From Bacteroidetes bacterium MED-G17 (lineage in GTDB: Bacteria > Bacteroidota > Bacteroidia > NS11-12g > UBA9320), in the NCBI GenBank assembly GCA_002457675.1, contig NTKK01000003.1, positions 124,001 to 188,000 on the forward strand: a stretch of DNA of 64,000 nt. Direction: 5' to 3'. Position numbers and translations under genes: made by a program. Below, one piece after another: positions 17,839 through 26,730 of the stretch. Below the pieces are notes generated by a model. The model did not search any database. It was not told where the DNA came from and saw only the letters and a list, made by a program, of their open reading frames with translations. Each line of letters opens with the position of its first letter. The stretch's first letter is position 1.

Positions 17839-18492
17839 ATGATAGCACCCTCTATACTTTCAGCTAATTTTCTGCACCTTAATGAAGCTGTAGATATGGT
17901 AGAAAAAAGTGAAGCAGATTGGTACCATATTGACGTGATGGACGGTCATTTTGTCCCCAACATATCTTTTGGTTTTCCAATAATAAAAGCTTTAGGAAAT
18001 GTGGTAAAAAAGCCAATGGATATCCACTTAATGATCTCCAATCCGGACCAATATGTAGAAAGGTTTGCAGCTTTTCACCCAAAAGTAATTAGTGTTCATT
18101 TCGAGGCCTGTATGCATTTACATAGAACACTACAAAGCATAAAATCATTTGGAATAATGGGTGGTTTGGCTGTTAATCCACACACTTCCATTTCAAGTAT
18201 TTCTGAAATATTAGAGCGTGTTGATCTTGTCTGTCTTATGGGAGTTAATCCCGGTTTTGGAGGTCAGAAATTTATCCTTGAAACATTGAGGAAAATAAAA
18301 CATTTAACAGCAATAAGAGAAGAAAGAAATTTAAATTTTTTGATTGAAATAGATGGTGGTGTGGATGAAAATAATTCTGCTTCACTTTTTAAAGCAGGTG
18401 CGGATGTATTGGTTGCCGGAAGTGCTGTGTTTAAATCCCCAAATCCATTAAAGACCATTGAAAAATTAAAAAATAATAAATCCACAAGCTAA
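17839..18492 (+). CDS. rpe: Ribulose-phosphate 3-epimerase
   Basis: It interconverts ribulose 5-phosphate and xylulose 5-phosphate in the pentose phosphate pathway. The 217-residue TIM barrel shows IAPSILSANFLHL at the N-terminus, the metal and catalytic motif WYHIDVMDGHFVPNISFG, VNPGFGGQKF, and the second catalytic Asp in EIDGGVDENN. The tail GSAVFKSPNP binds phosphate. It begins at an ATG 2 bases after the DUF721 stop. The TonB receptor gene follows after 14 bases and may be co-transcribed. Confidence 0.96.
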   Translation: MIAPSILSANFLHLNEAVDMVEKSEADWYHIDVMDGHFVPNISFGFPIIKALGNVVKKPMDIHLMISNPDQYVERFAAFHPKVISVHFEACMHLHRTLQSIKSFGIMGGLAVNPHTSISSISEILERVDLVCLMGVNPGFGGQKFILETLRKIKHLTAIREERNLNFLIEIDGGVDENNSASLFKAGADVLVAGSAVFKSPNPLKTIEKLKNNKSTS

Positions 18493-18506
18493 GCGTTATA
18501 GTCCGG

Positions 18507-20978
18507 GTGTTAAGCTACAGGTATTTGTTTTCTTTTTTAATTTTCTGTCTTGCAAAAACTGCAGCAAGCCAAGCAACTATTGAGGGTTATATTTTTGACG
18601 AGTTCAAGAATCCATTGGAATTCGTTGACGTTGTAGAAAACAGAACAAACTTTACTACTACAAATGAATTGGGATATTTTTCTCTCAAAATATCCCACGG
18701 GATAGCATCGTCTTTAAGCATTAGTTATCAAAACAAGAAAATTGATATCAATATCCCGGCTTTGGCTGAGGGAGCCATTTGGAAAAGAAGTATTGTATTT
18801 AATATTGCCTCTGATATTTCACAAGTAAATGTTATTGCTGATAAATTTAGAAAATCACCGAGTGTTTTTATTCTAAAGCCAAAAGATTTAAAACGTTTCC
18901 CAAATCCTTCTGGTTCTATAGAATCATTCATAAAAACATTGCCTGGTGTTGCTTCGGGAAATGAGCTTTCTTCTGCACTAAGCGTTCGGGGCGGAAATTT
19001 TGATGAAAACTTGATTTATGTCAACGGTTTTGAAATTTATAGACCTCAACTCATTCGATCAGGACAGCAAGAGGGCATGAGTTTCATCAATCCAGATTTG
19101 GTAGAAAATATTAAGTTCTCCGCAGGAGGATTTACCGCAAATTACGGCGATAAGCTTTCGTCAGTATTAGATATACAATACAAAATCCCCAAAAAAAAAG
19201 GTATTGGTGCTGAAATTAGTTTCTTGGGTGGCAGTTTGTTTGGTGAATATCTCTCTAAAGATAACCGACTTTCAGTTATTGGTGGACTTCGCTACAGAAC
19301 CAATCAGTATTTACTTAACTCTTTAGATGTTCAAGGAACATATGCACCCAAGTTTTTTGATTTTCAGCTTTACAGCACCTATCGGTTAAATAAAAAGGTG
19401 TCTTTTAATTGGCTTTCAAATATTTCGAATAACCTATTTTTGTTACTACCTCAGTCTCAAGAAACAAGCTTTGGGACATTTAACCAAGCGTTAAAACTTT
19501 TTGTTGCTTTTGGGGGACAAGAAAAACTTCAATACCAAACAATCTTCAATGGAATAAATTTAGATGTCAACTGGTCTGACAAGCTGCACACAACATTTTT
19601 TTCGACCCAGTATATTTCTACAGAGTTGGAGTATTTTACAGTTGAGGGCGCATATCGTCTAGATCAACTTGAAAATAATTTAGGATCAGATGATTTCGGA
19701 GAATCTGCCTATATACTTGGTTTGGGTTATTTCATTGATCATGGAAGAAATCGGTTAAATACAAGTGTAAATAATTTAGGCTTCAGAGGTAGTTGGACAC
19801 CAAATCTTGAAAATCAAATTTCTTGGGGTGGTAAGTTGCAATTCGAAGAAATTGAAGATAAGCTGAAAGAGTGGCGATTTCAAGACAGTGCAGGCTACAA
19901 CATAAGCAAAACAAATAGTGAAGAAATAAATTTAGATGAATTGTTGATTTCCAAAAACACATTGAGCAGCCAACGGAAAATGGCCTTTATTCAGCAAACA
20001 TGGGCCTTGAGTAAAACCAAAAATGCTAACATCAACTACGGCCTTAGAGCAAATCATTGGACATTAAATAACCAATTGTTTTTCTCACCAAGAATTAATT
20101 TCTCTTTTGAGCCCAATAAGGCACACAATGATTTTGTAAAGAAAAACTTTAAACCCCAACAATATGACAGTTTATTTAAACAAGACTGGGTGCTCAAATT
20201 TGCATTTGGTTTATACCATCAACCAGCCTTTTACAGAGAATTACGAGACTTAGAAGGCAATTTGATCAAAAATAAATTTGCTCAAAGGTCCACTCACTTC
20301 GTGCTTGGTGGAGATAGAAACTTTGTGATGTGGGGTCGAAAATTCAAATTTTTTGGTGAAGCTTATTACAAGCACTTAAATAATATGATTCCCTACTTGA
20401 TAGACAATGTCCGGATTAGATACCTTCCAAACCAAAGTTCTAAAGGCTATGCAAGTGGAATTGATGCACGCATAAATGGGCAGTTTATTCCTGAATTAGA
20501 AAGTTGGCTCAGTGTAGGTATACTTAGCACCCAAGAAAAAATTACCTACCAAAAAAGTGGAACGTCTTTTTCAAGTCCATATCTAAGAAGGCCAACAGAC
20601 CAAAGAATTAATTTTTCTTTACTATTTCAAGATGAACTGAAAAAAAATGAAAATTTTAAAATGCACATGAATATAAGCTTCGGCTCTGGCTTGCCCTATT
20701 TTTTCTCTGGAGAGAATAGATACAACGATCTTATTACAATTCCAGCCTACAGGCGAGTGGATATGGGAATGAGCAAAGAGGTAGACATAAATAAACTTAC
20801 AAACCCACATATCAAGAGGTTTCAAAAAATTTGGATGAGTTTGGAGCTTTATAATATGTTAGATTTTAACAATACAATTAGCTATATATGGGTTAAAGAT
20901 ATTCAAAATAGAACTTATGGGGTGCCCAACTATCTCACAGGAAGGCGCTTAAATTTTCGAATATCCTTAAAATGGTGA
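18507..20978 (+). CDS. TonB-dependent outer membrane receptor
   Basis: An 823-residue outer membrane protein. It has a signal peptide (about residues 1-22, cleaving after a Ser/Ala-rich end), a carboxypeptidase-like regulatory beta-sandwich opening with ATIEGYIFDEFKNPLEFVDV (residues about 23-100), a plug domain with SVRGGNFDENLIYVNGFEIY, and a long beta-barrel ending in LNFRISLKW. No SusD partner follows, so this is an ordinary TonB receptor and not a SusC-type porter. The start is a GTG; an ATG is not available near the signal. It precedes the porP-gld operon with an 84-base gap. The ligand is unknown. Confidence 0.9.
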   Translation: MLSYRYLFSFLIFCLAKTAASQATIEGYIFDEFKNPLEFVDVVENRTNFTTTNELGYFSLKISHGIASSLSISYQNKKIDINIPALAEGAIWKRSIVFNIASDISQVNVIADKFRKSPSVFILKPKDLKRFPNPSGSIESFIKTLPGVASGNELSSALSVRGGNFDENLIYVNGFEIYRPQLIRSGQQEGMSFINPDLVENIKFSAGGFTANYGDKLSSVLDIQYKIPKKKGIGAEISFLGGSLFGEYLSKDNRLSVIGGLRYRTNQYLLNSLDVQGTYAPKFFDFQLYSTYRLNKKVSFNWLSNISNNLFLLLPQSQETSFGTFNQALKLFVAFGGQEKLQYQTIFNGINLDVNWSDKLHTTFFSTQYISTELEYFTVEGAYRLDQLENNLGSDDFGESAYILGLGYFIDHGRNRLNTSVNNLGFRGSWTPNLENQISWGGKLQFEEIEDKLKEWRFQDSAGYNISKTNSEEINLDELLISKNTLSSQRKMAFIQQTWALSKTKNANINYGLRANHWTLNNQLFFSPRINFSFEPNKAHNDFVKKNFKPQQYDSLFKQDWVLKFAFGLYHQPAFYRELRDLEGNLIKNKFAQRSTHFVLGGDRNFVMWGRKFKFFGEAYYKHLNNMIPYLIDNVRIRYLPNQSSKGYASGIDARINGQFIPELESWLSVGILSTQEKITYQKSGTSFSSPYLRRPTDQRINFSLLFQDELKKNENFKMHMNISFGSGLPYFFSGENRYNDLITIPAYRRVDMGMSKEVDINKLTNPHIKRFQKIWMSLELYNMLDFNNTISYIWVKDIQNRTYGVPNYLTGRRLNFRISLKW

Positions 20979-21062
20979 AGAAGATTTTGTGAAAAAGAAA
21001 TTGGAATTTGGCTTAAATATCACGACTTTTGACATTCTGTCTAAAGTTTGAAAGATTCGTTA

Positions 21063-22130
21063 ATGACAAGTAAACTAAAACAAAAATCTCCAGTTGTGCT
21101 ATTGATTTTGGCTATGTTATTAACCAAAATTAGCCTTGCACAAATGGATCCTTACTACTCACATTTCAATTTCAATAGGCAGGCCTATAACCCAGCTGCT
21201 GCTGGAGAAAAGATCGATTACATCTGTGTAAATGGGCTATACCACAGACAGTGGCTTAATTACAGTGATTTAACTCCAGAAAGAGGCGATGAAGGCCAGC
21301 AAGGGACTGCAGTAGAGAATATTGCCCCAGAAACAGTGAATATTAATATTGGTTATCCATTTCGTTTAAAAAATGGAGATTATTTGGGTTTGGGTGTTTT
21401 ATTAATGGATGATAAGGTTAGCTTTTTACAGAATACTGGATTCAAAGCCCAAGCAAATTATCAAAAGGAGCTTCAGGGAGGTTTTTCGTCAATTTCCCTT
21501 GGCGCAGAATTTGGCTTAAATCAATTTGGATACAATGAACCCAATTATATCTCGAGAGATCAAGGAGATGTGCGAATTCCGGTCACGGGTGGTAGCCAAG
21601 GTAAGCTAGATGTTGGTGCAGGGATTTACTATAGACAAAAAACTTTGGGCTCTTTCGGACAGGATTTCTACGCTGGTTTTTCGGCAACACATTTAACTCA
21701 ACAAACATATGACTTGACGCTAACCTACCAAGACAATGGTCAAAGAGCTGAACAGTTCAATTTTGTCATGCATTGGTATCTCTTGGCTGGGGTAGATATA
21801 CCTCTAAGTGGAGGAGTTTATGTTCTTGAACCTGCCATTTTGGTGAAGAATAGAGCGCGTCCACAAGTCGACTTATCAGCCACGGTATTATATAATGGAA
21901 CATTTAGAGGTGGCATAGGATACAGACAATGGGGCACGGTAGATGCACTTACATTTAAACTGGGTTATGTAAAAAATCAACTACAAGTAGGTTACTCTTT
22001 CGACAAAACATTAAGTAGCATTACGCAAGTTAGTAATGGTACACATGAGCTTATGTTGAAATACTGTTTTCAACTACAAACTGAGTTTGCACAAACCAAG
22101 GATTATAAACTTAGTCCAAGATTTTTATAA
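21063..22130 (+). CDS. PorP/SprF family type IX secretion membrane protein
   Basis: A roughly 355-residue outer membrane protein. I use the ATG at 21063, giving a signal peptide (LLILAMLLTKISLAQ) that ends at about residue 23; a TTG at 21048 is less likely. The mature start DPYYSHFNFNRQAYNPAAAGE is the family hallmark: the bacteroidetes PorP/SprF domain follows with repeated beta strands and a C-terminal barrel segment. PorP/SprF proteins help deliver or anchor type IX cargo. Its position directly before gldKLMN is the typical porPKLMN order. Confidence 0.92.
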   Translation: MTSKLKQKSPVVLLILAMLLTKISLAQMDPYYSHFNFNRQAYNPAAAGEKIDYICVNGLYHRQWLNYSDLTPERGDEGQQGTAVENIAPETVNINIGYPFRLKNGDYLGLGVLLMDDKVSFLQNTGFKAQANYQKELQGGFSSISLGAEFGLNQFGYNEPNYISRDQGDVRIPVTGGSQGKLDVGAGIYYRQKTLGSFGQDFYAGFSATHLTQQTYDLTLTYQDNGQRAEQFNFVMHWYLLAGVDIPLSGGVYVLEPAILVKNRARPQVDLSATVLYNGTFRGGIGYRQWGTVDALTFKLGYVKNQLQVGYSFDKTLSSITQVSNGTHELMLKYCFQLQTEFAQTKDYKLSPRFL

Positions 22131-22232
22131 TAGATTATACTACAAAAAAAGAATCACCGTTCATAATAGGAGTCGTAAAAAAAATAGTAATTAATTGTGC
22201 AAAAGCGTAATATTGTAAATCTCAAATTTAAA

Positions 22233-23522
22233 ATGCTGCTTAAGACAAAAAACTTTAAAGCAATCGTTATAGGTATTTCTTTACTCAGTATCGCAGGCTG
22301 TGGTTTGAATAGAGGAACTGGAGAATTAACTGGCGTTACAGGTAGATCAATCTGGTTTCACCCAGAACCTGTGGGCATGGTTTATGTTCCAACTGGCACC
22401 TTTCATACTGGACAAAGTGATGAAGATATTTTTAGTTCCTTCATAACACCAAACAAACAAGTTTCAATCGTGGCCTTTTGGATGGACGATACCGAAATTA
22501 CCAACAATGAATATAGACAATTTGTATATTATACTAGAGATTCTATTGCCCGCTACATGTTAATGGAGCCTTATGTTGTAGAGGATGAGGAAGGTGTTTT
22601 GCGAATTGATTGGGACGAAGATTTGGATTGGGAAGAATCTGCAGACGATTTAGAACCTATGTATCTTCCACCAAATCTTCGCTTCAGAAGAGGAAACAAA
22701 GAAATCAACACAGGTAAATTAATTTATCACTATGAATGGATCGACTACAATGTAGCTAAAGACAAAAAAGTAACTCGTCAGAAAGACTTCAAACGTATTA
22801 TAAGAAAAGAAGATGTGCATGTTTATCCGGACACCTTGTGTTGGGTTAGAGATTTTGCATACTCTTATAACGAACCAATGACCCGAAATTACTTTCATCA
22901 TCCAAAGTTTGATGATTATCCTGTTGTAGGTGTCAATTGGCACCAAGCTAATGCCTTTTGCAATTGGAGAACTAGATGGAAACAACAATATTGGGACAGA
23001 ATACAAGCGCCAAGAACAGAAGATTTTAGACTTCCAACAGAATATGAGTGGGAATATGCAGCTAGAGGGGGTAGAGACAACAATATGTATCCTTGGGGTG
23101 GTCCTTACACAAGAAATGCGAAAGGCTGTTTTTTAGCCAATTTTAAACCAAACAGAGGTAATCTAGTTGACGATGGGGCATTTTATCCAGTTAGAGCTGA
23201 TAAATATTTCCCCAATGATTACGGATTGTATAATATGGCGGGAAACGTATCAGAATGGACTGCAAATTCTTTCTCTGAAACTTCCCATTCTTTTACTACC
23301 GATTTCAACCCGGACTATCGTTATGATGCAAGACCAGATAAAGACGGCACAAATTACCTTTCACTTAGTAGAAAAGTTATACGAGGAGGATCTTGGAAAG
23401 ATATTGCTGCTTTTATACAATGCGGTCAGCGTTCATATGAATATCAAGATACAACTAAATCTTATGTTGGGTTCAGAACAGTTCAAAGTTATTTAGGTAG
23501 ATCGAGAAACGATCGGGAATAA
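22233..23522 (+). CDS. gldK: Gliding motility/type IX secretion lipoprotein GldK
   Basis: An outer membrane lipoprotein that forms, with GldN (PorN), the periplasmic ring of the type IX secretion system. From the ATG at 22233 the signal peptide ends in a lipobox (LLSIAGCGL), so Cys is lipidated. The rest is a formylglycine-generating-enzyme/sulfatase-modifying fold: GMVYVPTGTFHTGQ, DDTEITNNEYRQFVYYT, RLPTEYEWEYAARGG, YPWGGPYTRNAKGCF, MAGNVSEWTANSF, and RGGSWKDIAA. In GldK the fold is structural, not enzymatic. Length about 430 is normal. Confidence 0.95.
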   Translation: MLLKTKNFKAIVIGISLLSIAGCGLNRGTGELTGVTGRSIWFHPEPVGMVYVPTGTFHTGQSDEDIFSSFITPNKQVSIVAFWMDDTEITNNEYRQFVYYTRDSIARYMLMEPYVVEDEEGVLRIDWDEDLDWEESADDLEPMYLPPNLRFRRGNKEINTGKLIYHYEWIDYNVAKDKKVTRQKDFKRIIRKEDVHVYPDTLCWVRDFAYSYNEPMTRNYFHHPKFDDYPVVGVNWHQANAFCNWRTRWKQQYWDRIQAPRTEDFRLPTEYEWEYAARGGRDNNMYPWGGPYTRNAKGCFLANFKPNRGNLVDDGAFYPVRADKYFPNDYGLYNMAGNVSEWTANSFSETSHSFTTDFNPDYRYDARPDKDGTNYLSLSRKVIRGGSWKDIAAFIQCGQRSYEYQDTTKSYVGFRTVQSYLGRSRNDRE

Positions 23523-23560
23523 ATTAGTCTAAAACAAACAAAATATACAAAAGAAAAATT

Positions 23561-24211
23561 ATGGCAAACAGTTTTTTAGAAACCAAAGGGTTTAAAAAGT
23601 TCATGGCTATGGCCTACGGATTAGGTGCATCAATAGTAATTATCGGTGCCTTGTTCAAAATACTCCACTTAGAAGGGGCAAACTTCATGCTTATGGTTGG
23701 AATGGGTGTGGAAGCATTTATTTTCGCGATATCAGCTTTTGAACCTTTAGGACACGAATGGGATTGGTCTTTGGTTTATCCTGAATTGTCAAAAGGAGAA
23801 GGAAGCGGATCCACGGGCACTGTTTCTCAACAGTTGGATGAAATGCTTTCTGACGCGAATGTAGGACCGGAAGTAATTGCAAGTTTAGGAACGGGATTAA
23901 ATAAACTTTCTGAGAATGTAGAACACATGGCTGATTTGTCAAGTGCTAGCGTTGCCACTGAAGCATATGCAGTAAATGTGCAAAATGCGAATGAAAAGTT
24001 GAATGATATGAACAACTCTTACGGAAGAGCTATTGAAGCACTCGAATCGTTGGCTACATCAACGGGATCTTTTTCAGAAACTGCAGAAGCTTTCAAGGCT
24101 TCGTCAAGAAATCTAGAAAACGTGAATAATAGCCTGGCAGCTTTCGACGCAAATATTCAAAGTTTAAATGATGTCTATGGTGGTATGCTATCAGCGATGA
24201 AAGGAAAATAA
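23561..24211 (+). CDS. gldL: Type IX secretion motor protein GldL
   Basis: The stator-like inner membrane partner of GldM that uses the proton gradient to power gliding and secretion. The 216-residue protein starts with GFKKFMAMAYGLGASIVIIG and has two membrane helices (about 16-34 and 40-60). The first helix is followed by KILHLEG and the second contains VEAFIFAISAFEP, with the conserved Glu residue proposed to carry protons. The rest is a cytoplasmic coiled-coil region rich in Ser, Asn and Glu. Spacing to gldK is 38 bases and to gldM 35. Confidence 0.96.
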   Translation: MANSFLETKGFKKFMAMAYGLGASIVIIGALFKILHLEGANFMLMVGMGVEAFIFAISAFEPLGHEWDWSLVYPELSKGEGSGSTGTVSQQLDEMLSDANVGPEVIASLGTGLNKLSENVEHMADLSSASVATEAYAVNVQNANEKLNDMNNSYGRAIEALESLATSTGSFSETAEAFKASSRNLENVNNSLAAFDANIQSLNDVYGGMLSAMKGK

Positions 24212-24246
24212 TTACTGGATAAAAACGTTTAGAAATAGAATAAACA

Positions 24247-25812
24247 ATGGCATCCGGAAAATTATCACCTCGGCAAAAGATGATCAACATGATGTACCTC
24301 GTGTTGATTGCACTCTTGGCATTGAACGTGTCCAAAGAGATATTAAAGTCATTTCAGCTTTTTGAAAGCAGCTTTGAAAAAGCGCAAGATAATGTTGAAA
24401 GAAGCACCAACGCTTTAATGACTACCTTTGATAAACAGCAAAAGAATGATCCTTCTTTAAGGCCACTTTATTCAAAGGCAGAACAAGTAAGAAGTACGAC
24501 TGGTTCTTTCATGGCATATATCAACAAAGTAAAAAAAGATGTTGAAGTTGGTGCTGGGGGAAGAATTACAGAAGGCCAAAGTGCAGGGGAAGTTAAGAAT
24601 TCTGACGACATGGAGGCACATGCGAACTATTTTATGGTAGAGAAATATAATGGTGTAGAAGGTGGAAGGGGAAAAGAGTTCGAGGATAAAATTAACGACT
24701 TTAGGAAGAACATGGTAAAATTATTGACCAAAGGAGATTCTAATAGCATATTACCGCAAGGAGTGGTTAATCAAATGGAACAAAGCTCTGGACTTTTTAC
24801 GAGCGTGCCAAAGGGAGATAAGCAGTCTTGGGTCTCAAAATATTTTGAACACAATCCAGCGGCAGGTTCCTTAGCCATGATTGAAAAAATAAAGACAGAT
24901 GCTAAAAATTTTGAGGCAGCAGCAGTAAAAGCTCTTATGTCCAATGTATCTGAAGAAGAAGTAAGTTTTGATAAATTCGTTGCCACTGTTGTAGCACCAA
25001 CCAGTTATGTAATGGTCGGGGAAGAATATAAAGCAGACATCATCCTTACGGCTTTTAGTTCAAAATCAAACCACCAAGTTGTTCTTGAGGGAGGTTCAGA
25101 ACTTGAAGTGTTAGACGGTATTGCTTCTTACACAGTTAGACCTAGTAATGTAGGAACAAGAAAATGGGGTGGAAATATTATTTTGAAAACTAAAAAAGGT
25201 GATAAATCATTGCCTTTCGAAGCGGAATATCAAGCCTTTCAGGGTACAGCAACTATTTCAGCTGATGCGATGAATGTACTTTACATCGGCTTGGAAAATC
25301 CAATATCAGTATCCGTTCCTGGAGCAAACCCAAATGCAGTAAGTGTTGTAATGAGAGGAGGAAGCCTCACAAGAACAGGTAAAGGATCCTACATAGCAAA
25401 GGTGAGAAGAGGAACGAGAGAAGCTATTATTACTGCTATGGTAGACGGAAAAGTAAGAGGTACGATGAAGTATAGAATTAAAAATGTTCCTAGACCTAAG
25501 GCTGTGGTTATACCACAAGGCAGTGGAGCAACTTCAAAGGCTTCATTGATTGCACAGAATTCTATGCGAGCAGTCATGGATAATTTTGTTTTTGAGGGTA
25601 TCCGATATAAAGTAACGAGTTTTAATATGACATTAGTGCCCAAGAGAAGACCGCCTGTAACACGTGCAGTTAATGGTGCTTCATTGACCTCAGTTAAATC
25701 TGTAATTAGCCAAGCGTCAAAGGGTGATAAGGTTATATTCTCAGACATTAAGGCTAAAGGTCCTGGTGGTGGAAAAAGACTCGACCCATTGGTATTTGAT
25801 ATAACACGTTAA
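24247..25812 (+). CDS. gldM: Type IX secretion motor protein GldM
   Basis: The long periplasmic shaft of the type IX motor. The 521-residue protein begins ASGKLSPRQKMINMMYLVLIALLALNVSKEIL, the hallmark GldM N-terminus with one membrane helix, here quoted as two adjacent parts (ASGKLSPRQKMINMM and YLVLIALLALNVSKEIL). A long helical stretch and three or four beta-sandwich domains follow, ending in DPLVFDITR. Length matches GldM. It forms the dimeric shaft that contacts the GldK/GldN ring. It is within the gld operon with no internal terminator. Confidence 0.97.
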   Translation: MASGKLSPRQKMINMMYLVLIALLALNVSKEILKSFQLFESSFEKAQDNVERSTNALMTTFDKQQKNDPSLRPLYSKAEQVRSTTGSFMAYINKVKKDVEVGAGGRITEGQSAGEVKNSDDMEAHANYFMVEKYNGVEGGRGKEFEDKINDFRKNMVKLLTKGDSNSILPQGVVNQMEQSSGLFTSVPKGDKQSWVSKYFEHNPAAGSLAMIEKIKTDAKNFEAAAVKALMSNVSEEEVSFDKFVATVVAPTSYVMVGEEYKADIILTAFSSKSNHQVVLEGGSELEVLDGIASYTVRPSNVGTRKWGGNIILKTKKGDKSLPFEAEYQAFQGTATISADAMNVLYIGLENPISVSVPGANPNAVSVVMRGGSLTRTGKGSYIAKVRRGTREAIITAMVDGKVRGTMKYRIKNVPRPKAVVIPQGSGATSKASLIAQNSMRAVMDNFVFEGIRYKVTSFNMTLVPKRRPPVTRAVNGASLTSVKSVISQASKGDKVIFSDIKAKGPGGGKRLDPLVFDITR

Positions 25813-25828
25813 AAAATTAGGTTAAGAT

Positions 25829-26677
25829 ATGTATAAGAGAAATCATTTGAACATCATTTTCGCATTAGCACTTTTGGTATTATCTCTAGGTGGTAATCCA
25901 TTAATTGCACAAAGTAGTTTTGAAGACTTTACTTATTATAAATCTGCAGTCAAAGAAAGACAGGTAGTACCTTACCGCTTCATAAGAGAAGCAAATATCA
26001 AATATGCAAAAAGAATACATCGCATAATTGATACACGAGAGAAGCAAAATAAGGTTATGCATTGGCCCAGAAATCCATTACATAAAATTATTTATGAGTC
26101 GGTAATGGATGGCGAAGTAAAGGCATATAGAAATGATTCTCTTTCTTCTTTTTATACACCTGAAGAGGTTGCTGAAAGAGGTATTGTAAAAGAAAATACG
26201 ACCATACAAGACCCACTGTATCCAGACGACCCAGATATGGTTATTGATACCACAATCAATATACCGTTCGAATCTAAGTATATCACCAAGTATCGTATTA
26301 TGGAAGACTGGTTATTCGATTACAATTATGGTGATTTTAGAGCGAGAATTATAGCAATAGCTCCCTTATACCGACCAGTCGTTGGAGGTGTAGAATTAGG
26401 TGATCAGCCTCTATTTTATGCAAAACTTGATGATTTGAGACCAATTTTTGTTAATCAAGAGTTGTTTAACAGGTTTAATGATGCCGCCAGAATTAGTTTC
26501 GATGATTTCTTTCAAATGCGCATGTTTTCAAGCTATATAGTCAAACAAAGCAATCAGGACGATATCGACTTAAAGTATATGGAACAATTCGAGGAAGATG
26601 GTGTTAGACTCCTGCTAGAAAGTGATCGAATTAAGAATAAGTTATTTATTCTTGAGCATGACTTGTGGGAATATTAA
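25829..26677 (+). CDS. gldN: Type IX secretion protein GldN
   Basis: A 282-residue secreted periplasmic protein that joins GldK in the outer membrane-associated ring. It has a signal peptide (ALALLVLSLGGNPLIAQ) and the typical early motif VPYRFIREANIKYAKRIHRIIDTREKQNK, which I split as VPYRFIREANIKYAKR and IHRIIDTREKQNK. YKITKYRIMEDWLFDY-like sequence appears near the middle (YITKYRIMEDWLFDY). It closes the gld operon and is followed within 25 bases by a strong hairpin terminator. Confidence 0.95.
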   Translation: MYKRNHLNIIFALALLVLSLGGNPLIAQSSFEDFTYYKSAVKERQVVPYRFIREANIKYAKRIHRIIDTREKQNKVMHWPRNPLHKIIYESVMDGEVKAYRNDSLSSFYTPEEVAERGIVKENTTIQDPLYPDDPDMVIDTTINIPFESKYITKYRIMEDWLFDYNYGDFRARIIAIAPLYRPVVGGVELGDQPLFYAKLDDLRPIFVNQELFNRFNDAARISFDDFFQMRMFSSYIVKQSNQDDIDLKYMEQFEEDGVRLLLESDRIKNKLFILEHDLWEY

Positions 26678-26700
26678 TAAAGACCAATATCTAGTATATT

Positions 26701-26730
26701 AAAAAGCCTTGTTTCATGACAGGGCTTTTT
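26701..26730. terminator. Intrinsic terminator shared by gldN and the convergent gene
   Basis: An 11-base-pair stem (AAAAAGCCTTG pairing with CAGGGCTTTTT, with one G-T pair) closes on an 8-base loop. The plus-strand side ends in a T-run and the minus-strand side also ends in T residues, so it should terminate both transcripts. It lies between the stop of gldN (26677) and the stop of the convergent DnaQ/GIY-YIG gene (26730). Confidence 0.88.

Noticed and set aside
21028-21050. TTTG followed by TAAAGTTTG before the porP-like gene as a promoter.
   Set aside because: The -7 box has an extra base against the consensus and the spacing to TTTG is about half of that expected.
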